Below, in pieces: positions 57,539 to 64,000 of a stretch of DNA of 64,000 nt. Made by a program: the position numbers and the translations under genes. The stretch is from NCBI GenBank assembly GCA_000720535.1, contig JOAZ01000023.1:1-64000 (forward strand), written 5' to 3'. The notes beneath the pieces were generated by a model. The model made no database searches. It was not told the origin of the DNA and saw only the letters and a list, made by a program, of their open reading frames with translations. Position 1 is the first letter of the stretch. The number at the start of each line of letters is the position of its first letter. The stretch comes from Streptomyces halstedii (GTDB lineage: Bacteria > Actinomycetota > Actinomycetes > Streptomycetales > Streptomycetaceae).

Positions 57539-57690
57539 AAACCGGAAGGGCGGCGCCGTGGGGGACGGATCGCCCGGTCTCCGGACGGCTGCCGCGCCGG
57601 GACCGTTGCCCGGACAAGTCGCTTGCGATTAGCCTGCGTTCGTGATTCCGGTCAATGGCCGGAGTGTCGAACGGAATGGGGTGGGTGATC

Positions 57691-58464
57691 ATGGGGCGAC
57701 TCGTCCCCGCGGTGACCAGGGCACTGGACGTACTCGAACTCTTCCTCGAAAGCGACGGCACCCTCTCCGCCCCCGAGGTCACCCGCCGGCTCCAGCTGCC
57801 GCGGACCACGGTCCACGAACTGCTCACCACCCTCGCCGCCCGCTCCTACCTGGTCACGGTCCCCGAGCAGCCCGGCCGCTACCGGCTCGGGGTGCGCACC
57901 TACCAGCTGGGCAGCCGGTACGCGGAACAGCTCGACCTGGCCGCCGAGGGGCAGCAGGTGGCGCGGGAGGTCGCCGAGACCTGCGGTGAGACGGTCCATG
58001 TGGCGATCCTGGAGGACACCGAGGTCATCTACATCGCCAAGGTGGACTCCACCCACGCGGTACGGATGGTGTCGGCGGCCGGCCGTAAGCTGCCCGCCCA
58101 CTGCACCGCCGTCGGCAAGCTCCTGCTCGCCGCCCTGCCGGAGGCCGAGCTGGACGCCCGGATCGAGGGCCGCGCACTGGCCGCGATGACCGGCCACAGC
58201 ATCACCGACCCGGCGGAGCTGCGGGCCGCGCTCGCCGTCGCGCGCAAGCGGGGCGTCGCCGTCGAGCACCGGGAGTCCAACCCCGACGTGAGCTGTGTCG
58301 CCGCACCGGTGCGCGACCGCTCGGGGCGGGTCGTCGCCGCGCTCTCCATCTCCGTACCCGTGATCCGCTGGAGCGAGGAGCGCGAGGACGAGCTGGCCCG
58401 GCTCGCCGCGGGCGGCGCCGACGCGCTGTCCGGCAGGCTCGGCCACCACGGGGGGCGGGGATGA
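57691..58464 (+). CDS. IclR-family transcriptional regulator
   Basis: About 257 aa from ATG 57691 (MGRLVPAVTRALDVLELFLE); the in-frame starts at 57655 and 57676 are possible. IclR winged HTH: LSAPEVTRRLQLPRTTVHEL, TTLAARSYL. Effector domain: GETVHVAILEDTEVIYIAKV, the signature-like CTAVGKLLLAALPEAE and VSCVAAPVRDRSGRVVAALS. It is coupled to the SMP-30 lactonase (ATGA overlap), so it probably controls sugar-acid or lactone use. Confidence 0.92.
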   Translation: MGRLVPAVTRALDVLELFLESDGTLSAPEVTRRLQLPRTTVHELLTTLAARSYLVTVPEQPGRYRLGVRTYQLGSRYAEQLDLAAEGQQVAREVAETCGETVHVAILEDTEVIYIAKVDSTHAVRMVSAAGRKLPAHCTAVGKLLLAALPEAELDARIEGRALAAMTGHSITDPAELRAALAVARKRGVAVEHRESNPDVSCVAAPVRDRSGRVVAALSISVPVIRWSEEREDELARLAAGGADALSGRLGHHGGRG

Positions 58465-59309
58465 GCCGCGCCTGGGACCTGGCCGTCCGGGAGCGGGCGT
58501 ACCTCGGCGAGGGCCCCACCTGGGACGCGGCGGCCGGCCGTCTGATCTGGGTGGACATCCTCTCGGCACGCGTCCACACCTACGACCCGTCGGCCGGCCG
58601 CCGCACGGTCATGGCGACCGGGCAGCACGTCGGCGCGGCGAAGCCACGGGCCGGCGGCGGGCTGGTGGTCAACCTGCGGGACGGGATCGGCCTCTACGAC
58701 ACCGCGGGGGCGTTCTCCTGGCTCGTGACCGACCCGGTCGCCGGACGCCGGGGCAACGACGCCGCCGTGGCCCCGGACGGCGCGCTCTGGGCGGGCACCA
58801 TGCGCTACGACGAGGCGGCGGGCGGGGGCACGCTGTCCCGCGTGGCACCCGACGGCACGGTGGCACGGATCCCGGACGCGGTGACGGTCAGCAACGGCAC
58901 CGGCTGGAGCCCGGAGGGCCGCCTCATGTACTACGTCGACACCCCCACCCTGCGGATCGACGTCTTCGACGTGGACGGCGAGCGGATACACGGCCGCCGC
59001 CCCTTCGTCACCGTGCCGCCCGGCCAGGGATGGCCCGACGGGCTGACGGTGGACGCCGACGGCTGTGTCTGGGTCGCCTTCTGGGACGGCTCGGCGCTGC
59101 GCCGCTACACCCCGGACGGCCGCCTGGACCGGACGGTGGAAGTGCCCGTCCGCAGGCCCACCGCCTGCGCCTTCGGCGGCCCCGGCCTGCGTGACCTGTA
59201 CGTCACCACCGCGCGGACCGGCCTGGACGCGCCGCACCCGCTGTCGGGTTCGCTGCTGGTGCTCCCGGACGCGGGGCAGGGGCTGCCCGGGACGCCGTTC
59301 GCGGGCTGA
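58461..59309 (+). CDS. SMP-30/gluconolactonase-family lactonase
   Basis: A 282-aa six-bladed propeller. Metal ligands are Glu17 in LGEGPTWD, Asn in GRRGNDAAVAPDG, Asn in TVSNGTGWSPEG and Asp in GWPDGLTVDADG, the complete SMP-30 set. YYVDTPTLRIDVFDVDG and the C-terminal blade are standard. It should hydrolyse sugar lactones. It is translated together with the IclR gene. Confidence 0.92.
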   Translation: MSRAWDLAVRERAYLGEGPTWDAAAGRLIWVDILSARVHTYDPSAGRRTVMATGQHVGAAKPRAGGGLVVNLRDGIGLYDTAGAFSWLVTDPVAGRRGNDAAVAPDGALWAGTMRYDEAAGGGTLSRVAPDGTVARIPDAVTVSNGTGWSPEGRLMYYVDTPTLRIDVFDVDGERIHGRRPFVTVPPGQGWPDGLTVDADGCVWVAFWDGSALRRYTPDGRLDRTVEVPVRRPTACAFGGPGLRDLYVTTARTGLDAPHPLSGSLLVLPDAGQGLPGTPFAG

Positions 59310-59450
59310 CCACCCCGCCCGTACGGGCCGCCGACCCGGCCCGGACCAGGGGCGACGGACACCTCGGCGGTCCGGCGGGTCCGGAGCGCGGGCGCACCAC
59401 GCGGAACCTCCGTATAAAGGCCATCAGGGCGACGCGGAGGAGGGCGCGGG

Positions 59451-60686
59451 ATGCACGGGAGCGAGCGCGGGCGGCCCCCTGTCCGGCAGGACCGCGGACC
59501 GGTCCGGTACGGACCCGCCGCCCCCGGCCCCGGCCTCCCCGTCCTGCCCGAGCTGGTGGACGTCCTGGCCGCCTCGGCGGACCGGCCCCGGCCCGAACCC
59601 CCCGGCGGCGGACCGGCCCTCCGGGAGGCCGCCCTCGCCTACTGGCGGCGCAGGGGGCTGCGCGGCGTCCCCGAGGACATCGTGGCCGCCCCGGGCGCAC
59701 CGCCCCTGCTGTTCGCGCTGATGGCCGCGTACGGCGGCGACGTGCTCATGCCGCGCCCCTGCCCGGCCACCTGGATGCCGCAGGCCCGGCTGCTGGGCCG
59801 GCCCGCCTACCTGGTGCCGACCCCGGCCGAGTGCGGCGGCATCCCCGACCCGTACGCACTGCTGGAGACCGTGCGCAGGGTACGCGCCGAGGGCGGCAGG
59901 CCCCGGCTGCTGCTGATCTCCGTGGCCGACGACCCCACCGCCACCGTCGCCCCGCCGGAGCTGGTCCGCGAGGTCTGCGAGGCCGCGGTGGGGGAGGGGC
60001 TGCACCTCGTCAGCGACGAGACCTGGCGTGACACCCTGCACCACCCGGGGGACACGGTGCTGCTGAGCCCCGCCGAGATGTGGCCCGAGGACGTCACCGT
60101 CCTCAGCGACCTCGCCGGTGCGCTGGCCCCGCCCTCCTGGCCCGCCGCGGTCGCCCGGTTCCCTGCCACCGGGCGCGGCGCCGACCGCCGCAGACGGGTC
60201 CTCGACGTCCTCACCGCGCTCGGCGCCGTGGTGGCCGAGCCGGTGGCGCGGGCCGCGGCCCACGCGCTGCGGGAGCCCGCGCCCGTCACCGACCGCGTCC
60301 GGCGGACCGCCTCGCTCCACGGCCAGGTCGCCGCCGCCGCGCACCGCGCCGTCCTCGCCTCCGGCGCCCTGGCCAGGCCCCCGCGGGCGGGCCGGCACCT
60401 CTACGCCGACCTCGGCCCGCTCCGGGCCCGGCTGGCCGCCCGGGGCGTCACGGACTCCATGGAGCTGGAGGAGTACCTCACGGACCGGCTCGGCGCGCCC
60501 GTGCCGGGCGGCCACCGGTTCGGTGACGAGCTGGGCGCCCTGCGGGCCCGTATCGGCACCGGTCCGCTGCTCGGCGCAACCCCGGAGCAGCGGACGGAGT
60601 CCCTCACTGCGGTGGATCCCCTGCGATTGCCCCATGTGGCACAAGCGCTGAGCATGTTCGCAGCAGCCCTCGACGAACTCGGATGA
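59451..60686 (+). CDS. Aminotransferase-fold protein without visible PLP lysine
   Basis: A 411-aa protein of class I/II aminotransferase layout: LREAALAYWRRRGLRGVPED, IVAAPGAPPLLFALMAAYGG and the PLP-ring Asp in LVSDETWRD. Where the Schiff-base Lys normally sits (SLSKxxxxPGLRxGW) it reads SDLAGALAPPSWPAAVARFP, with no Lys. The small domain lacks the usual C-terminal Arg-carboxylate signature. It is the first of a pair with the downstream metallo-beta-lactamase-fold protein, 13 bases apart. Unless another lysine serves, it cannot act as a normal aminotransferase. Confidence 0.75.
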   Translation: MHGSERGRPPVRQDRGPVRYGPAAPGPGLPVLPELVDVLAASADRPRPEPPGGGPALREAALAYWRRRGLRGVPEDIVAAPGAPPLLFALMAAYGGDVLMPRPCPATWMPQARLLGRPAYLVPTPAECGGIPDPYALLETVRRVRAEGGRPRLLLISVADDPTATVAPPELVREVCEAAVGEGLHLVSDETWRDTLHHPGDTVLLSPAEMWPEDVTVLSDLAGALAPPSWPAAVARFPATGRGADRRRRVLDVLTALGAVVAEPVARAAAHALREPAPVTDRVRRTASLHGQVAAAAHRAVLASGALARPPRAGRHLYADLGPLRARLAARGVTDSMELEEYLTDRLGAPVPGGHRFGDELGALRARIGTGPLLGATPEQRTESLTAVDPLRLPHVAQALSMFAAALDELG

Positions 60687-60699
60687 CGGGAGCCTCTCG

Positions 60700-61722
60700 A
60701 TGACGGAACAGACGGAGCGCTCCCTGTCCGGTCCGGGCCGTCCCACCGGGGGCCGGATCGCCGAGGCACGGCCGCTGGGCGAGGTGCGGACCTGGCCCCG
60801 CAGCTTCGCCGACCGTCTCACCGCACCCCTTCCGGGTGTCAGGGGCATGACTCGTCTGGCGCGGGAGCGCGGGATGCGGCCCGACGCCGAGGGCATGCGG
60901 GGCGTCCACCGGCTGCCGTACGCCCCCGAGCCGCTGCCCGACGTACCGGGGGGCGCCCTCGCCGTCACCTGGGCCGGGCACGCCAGCTGGATCGTGCGCA
61001 TCGGCGGTCTGACCGTCCTCACCGACCCGGTCTGGTCGCGCCGCATCCTCGGCACGCCCGCCCGGATCACCCCGGTCGGCGTCCGCTGGGAGGAACTGCC
61101 GAAGGTGGACGCGGTCCTGATCAGCCACAACCACTACGACCACCTGGACGCCCCCACCCTGCGCAGACTGCCCCGGGACACCCCGCTGTTCGTCCCGGCC
61201 GGGCTGGGACGCTGGTGCAGACGGCGCCGGTTCACCTGCGTCACCGAGCTGGACTGGTGGGAACGGGCCGAGCTGGACGGGGTCAGCCTCGACTTCGTGC
61301 CGTCCCACCACTGGTCCAAGCGCACCCTCACCGACACCTGCCGGTCCCTGTGGGGCGGCTGGATGCTGGACGACGGACAGGGCCACCGGGTCTACTTCGC
61401 CGGGGACACGGGCTACGGCCACTGGTTCGGGGAGATCGGCCGCCGCTACCCCGGGATCGACCTGGCCCTGCTGCCCATCGGGGCGTACGCGCCGCGCTGG
61501 TGGCTCTCGGACGTGCACACCGACCCCGAGGAGGCCGTACGGGCCTACGAGGACCTGGGGGCCCGCGCGATGGCGCCCATGCACTGGGCGACGTTCCTGC
61601 TGTCCTCCGAACCGGTGCTCGAACCGCTCCACCGGCTCCGCAGCGCCTGGCAGCGGTACGGACATCCGCGCGCCGACCTCTGGGACCTGCCGGTCGGCGG
61701 CTCGCGGGTCCTGGAGCACTGA
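60700..61722 (+). CDS. Metallo-beta-lactamase-fold hydrolase, NAPE-PLD/RomA type
   Basis: A 340-aa protein. VTWAGHASWIVRIGGLTVLT opens the MBL fold; HNHYDHLD is the metal motif, HHWSKRT, YFAGDTGYGHWFGEIGRRYP and MAPMHWATF give the later His/Asp ligands. This matches the NAPE-phospholipase-D-like group, which acts on N-acyl-phosphatidylethanolamine or related lipids. It follows directly after the aminotransferase-fold gene. Confidence 0.9.
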   Translation: MTEQTERSLSGPGRPTGGRIAEARPLGEVRTWPRSFADRLTAPLPGVRGMTRLARERGMRPDAEGMRGVHRLPYAPEPLPDVPGGALAVTWAGHASWIVRIGGLTVLTDPVWSRRILGTPARITPVGVRWEELPKVDAVLISHNHYDHLDAPTLRRLPRDTPLFVPAGLGRWCRRRRFTCVTELDWWERAELDGVSLDFVPSHHWSKRTLTDTCRSLWGGWMLDDGQGHRVYFAGDTGYGHWFGEIGRRYPGIDLALLPIGAYAPRWWLSDVHTDPEEAVRAYEDLGARAMAPMHWATFLLSSEPVLEPLHRLRSAWQRYGHPRADLWDLPVGGSRVLEH

Positions 61723-61820
61723 GCGGCCGGTACTCGCGCTCCCCCGGGCGCTCGGCGTGCGTCCACCCGTGGCCGCGGGCTCGGCGTGCGCCCACCCGCG
61801 CCGGTCCGGGCGTCCGGCGG

Positions 61821-62441
61821 TCAGTGCGCCCAGTGCGCCCGGAGCCGGCGCCACACCGCGGGCGCCCCGCTGATCAGCAGCGTCAGCACCACCGCCGCGA
61901 GCACCCCCTGCCACGGCTCGGCGAAGAGCGAGCCGCCCAGTATCCCGATCAGCTGATACGTCGCCGCCCACGCCAGACACGCGGGCACATCGCCCCGGGC
62001 GAACTGCCGGAGCGGCATCCGGCCGAGCAGACAGGCCAGCATCACCGGGATCCGCCCCGCCGGCAGCAGCCGGGACAGCACCAGCACCACCGCGCCGTGC
62101 TCGTCCAGCTTGCGCTGGGCCTGCTCCAGGCGCTCCGGCGCGGCCCGCCGGGTGATCGCCTCCAGCCACTTCGAACCGTTCTTCGACCGCACCCCCCGCT
62201 GTCCCAGCCAGTACAGGCATATGTCCCCGAGGAACGCCGCACCCGAGGCCACGGCGAACACGTAGAGCAGGGCGAACGGGGACGTCTGGTGGAACGCCAC
62301 CACGGCGGCCGAGCTCACCAGCGCCCCCGTGGGCACCACCGGAACCAGCGACCCCAGCGCCACCAGCGTGAACAGCGTCGGATAGCCGACCGCCTGCTGC
62401 GTCGACTCGGTCGGCAACTGGCGCAGGACCTCCTGGATCAC
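61821..62441 (-). CDS. DedA-family membrane protein
   Basis: A 206-aa protein with about five helices: TLFTLVALGSLVPVVPTGAL, FALLYVFAVASGAAFLGDI CLYWLGQ, the DedA signature region SRLLPAGRIPVMLACLLGRM and ATYQLIGILGGSLF. DedA proteins are flippases for phosphatidylethanolamine-like lipids and undecaprenyl phosphate. The start overlaps the stop of the upstream MBL gene. Confidence 0.88.
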   Translation of the reverse strand: MIQEVLRQLPTESTQQAVGYPTLFTLVALGSLVPVVPTGALVSSAAVVAFHQTSPFALLYVFAVASGAAFLGDICLYWLGQRGVRSKNGSKWLEAITRRAAPERLEQAQRKLDEHGAVVLVLSRLLPAGRIPVMLACLLGRMPLRQFARGDVPACLAWAATYQLIGILGGSLFAEPWQGVLAAVVLTLLISGAPAVWRRLRAHWAH

Positions 62442-63214
62442 CGGCGCGCCTCCGGTCTCACGTGCTCACCGTGGCCCAGCCGGTGCACCGACACCTCCGG
62501 GGCCAGCCGCGCCGCCTGCCGGACGAACTCGTCACCCGGGGAGTGGAACTCGTGCGGCCGGATCCCGTCCATCCCGATCGGCCAGTACGTCCCGTAGTGC
62601 ACGGGGATCGCGGAGCGCGGCGCCAGCAGGGCCAGGGCGTGCGCGGCCCGGACCGCGTCCAGATGGTCGTGCCCCAGGTACGGTCCCCAGCCGCCGACCG
62701 GCAGGAGCGCCACGTCCACCGGCCCCACCGCCTCCGCCATGGCGTCGAACAGCGCGGTGTCCCCCGCGAAGTACGTGCGCGCCTCGCCCTCGACGACGTA
62801 CCCCAGGGCGGGCGCCCGGCGCGGGCCGACCGGCAGCCGGCGGCCGTCGTGCAGGGCTGGCACGGCGCGCACCCGCAACGCGCCGACCGCCACCTCGTCC
62901 CCCGGCGCGACCTCGGTGATGCGCAGCCCACGCACCCGGCGCAGCACGCGAAGACCAGGGACGGCCGCGACCGCGCCCCGGGGCACGATCAGCGGGCTGC
63001 CCGGGGCGAGCCGGCTCAGCGAGGGCAGATGCAGGTGGTCGGAGTGCAGATGGGAGATCAGGACCGCGTCGGCGACCGCGGCCTGCGGCGGAGGGACCTC
63101 GCCCCGGCGGCGGCGCAGATGCGCGAAGCGCCGTGCGAAGAGCGGATCGGTGAGCAGGCGGACACCGGAATCCTCGATCGTGCACGTGGCGTGACCCCAC
63201 CAGGTGACCTCCAC
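62438..63214 (-). CDS. Metallo-beta-lactamase-fold hydrolase (UlaG-like)
   Basis: A 258-aa protein from GTG 63214 with GGAGG 7 bases upstream. VEVTWWGHATCTIEDSGVRL LTDP, HLHSDHLHL, YFAGDTALF and IPVHYGTYWP supply the metal ligands of the UlaG/YtnP-like group. It overlaps the DedA gene, so the two form an operon. Substrate unknown. Confidence 0.88.
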   Translation of the reverse strand: MEVTWWGHATCTIEDSGVRLLTDPLFARRFAHLRRRRGEVPPPQAAVADAVLISHLHSDHLHLPSLSRLAPGSPLIVPRGAVAAVPGLRVLRRVRGLRITEVAPGDEVAVGALRVRAVPALHDGRRLPVGPRRAPALGYVVEGEARTYFAGDTALFDAMAEAVGPVDVALLPVGGWGPYLGHDHLDAVRAAHALALLAPRSAIPVHYGTYWPIGMDGIRPHEFHSPGDEFVRQAARLAPEVSVHRLGHGEHVRPEARR

Positions 63215-63454
63215 CGTGCCGCCTCCTCGCTCCGCCGTCCCGGCCCCTGCCGGTGTGCCCGGTACGAGCGTAGGCGCTCGGGCGATGTCCTCTCGCAGGT
63301 GCGCCCCTGTGCGCCGGTGTGCTCCTTCGCGCCCACTGCCGCACGCGTTCGAGCGGCTACGCAGCGCAATGCCGGGGGTAGGGTCGAACACAGCATCTTC
63401 GCGCGGGGAGACGCGCGGATCCGGTCCAGGGGGGACGTCATCGGTGAGGTACGG

Positions 63455-63844
63455 GTGGCGGCCATCGCCAGTCTCACACCGCTGGAGGAGCTCGACGGGG
63501 ATCCGTTCCTGGTCGACACCCGGAGCCAGCACGCGATGTGCGCCCGCTGGGCCGAGGACCAGGGATACGTCGTCACCCGGCAGCTCCGCGTCTACGGACT
63601 GCGCCCGGACCACCACGCACTGTGGGCGGACGTCGAGGGCGGCCAGGTCGAGCTGTTCGTGGCCCCGAACGACCGGGTGCTCGCGCGGGCCGTCGTCTCG
63701 GCCGGGGACTTCGCCGCGGAGTGCGAGCGGCGCGGGGTGCGCCTGGAGTTCGCGGGCCTGGAGGAACCCGCGTACACCGCGGGCACCAAGGCGAGCGTGC
63801 ACCGCAGGCTCTCCATGCCGACCGCCGGGTACGACGGCCGCTGA
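63455..63844 (+). CDS. Small conserved protein, unknown function
   Basis: A 129-aa protein from GTG 63455, GAGG 6 bases upstream: VAAIASLTPLEELDGDPFLV, DTRSQHAMCARWAEDQGYVV TRQL, LRPDHHALWADVEGGQVELF VAPNDRVLARAV. The SQHAMCARWAEDQGYVVTRQ segment resembles the N-terminal serine-recombinase-like small proteins of actinomycetes (resolvase-fold without catalytic Ser in the usual context). I am not sure of the family. Confidence 0.5.
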   Translation: MAAIASLTPLEELDGDPFLVDTRSQHAMCARWAEDQGYVVTRQLRVYGLRPDHHALWADVEGGQVELFVAPNDRVLARAVVSAGDFAAECERRGVRLEFAGLEEPAYTAGTKASVHRRLSMPTAGYDGR

Positions 63845-64000
63845 CCCCCCGGCAGTCCCGGCCGCTGACCCCCGGGCAGTCCCGGCCGCGGAGCCCCGGT
63901 AGCCCCGGCGCTGACCCCGGCCGTCCCGGCCTGACCCCCGGCCGTGACGCGGGCCGGCTGTGAAAAGGTGGACGCGGGCTCTTGACAGCACAGGGCCCGG
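63845..64000. other. Repetitive GC-rich tail
   Basis: The bases after the last gene are imperfect repeats of CCCCGGCAGTCCCGGCCGCTG. No gene is visible before the window ends. Confidence 0.6.

Overview
The window looks like Streptomyces or a close relative. GC is very high, GTG starts are common, and the gene families are typical of that genus: DUF6262 and Tn554-like recombinase modules, LamG/RHS toxin pairs, DHA2-type MFS transporters, and MetY-MetX. It falls into two parts. Positions 1 to about 31,360 are accessory DNA full of mobile-element debris and conflict genes. From about 31,360 to 64,000 is orderly chromosome. Almost every broken gene lies in the first part. In the second part the only damaged genes are one peptidase remnant and the gene cut at the junction, so the frameshifts look like real decay rather than poor sequence.

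Accessory part. On the minus strand from about 2,458 to the left edge runs a large caspase / P-loop NTPase / WD40 gene whose C-terminus is cut by the window. A Tn3-family transposase pseudogene follows, lying in two pieces (2,648-3,351 and about 10,222-10,870). The pieces join in frame if the roughly 6.87 kb between them is removed. That insert has a Tn554-like recombinase trio at its left end (tyrosine recombinase, HTH protein, zinc-ribbon recombinase; two of the three broken). Its cargo is a secreted NucA/NucB-type DNase and a convergent SUKH-type immunity protein. Next come decayed pieces: HIT protein, GMC oxidoreductase, a second Tn554-like remnant with an intact DUF6262 gene, a polyol MFS transporter and a zinc alcohol dehydrogenase. 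Then comes a large polymorphic-toxin locus: a 1,414-aa LamG protein, a 2,154-aa RHS protein with an AT-richer C-terminal toxin module, and its probable immunity gene. After an IS graveyard (ISAzo13-, IS5- and IS3-like fragments) and a frameshifted AlbA_2-domain gene comes an intact large serine recombinase. It sits next to an abrupt break in an Rv2578c-family radical SAM gene. I read this break as the right attachment junction of an integrative element whose other end lies outside the window. A GAAC-N4-GTTC box, the LexA/SOS pattern, lies upstream of the interrupted gene.

Chromosomal part. In order: SRPBCC protein; MFS transporter fused to carboxypeptidase-regulatory-like repeats; LysR regulator divergent from an aldo/keto reductase; a D-peptide/peptide hydrolysis cluster (M55, M20, S9 and an S66 remnant); a secreted S15-type hydrolase; a LapA-like membrane protein; a four-EF-hand protein. 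A four-carbon acid-sugar (tetronate) catabolic locus follows: DeoR regulator, GntP permease and SAF-domain oxidoreductase on one strand, OtnK-like kinase and OtnC-like decarboxylase on the other, with paired TGTTAACA sites in the shared promoter region. Then come metY-metX, several small enzymes, a PAP2-diacylglycerol-kinase fusion, an IclR regulator with an SMP-30 lactonase, an aminotransferase-fold protein that appears to lack the PLP lysine, two metallo-beta-lactamase-fold proteins and a DedA protein. Strong hairpin terminators mark many gene ends. No rRNA, tRNA or CRISPR array was seen.
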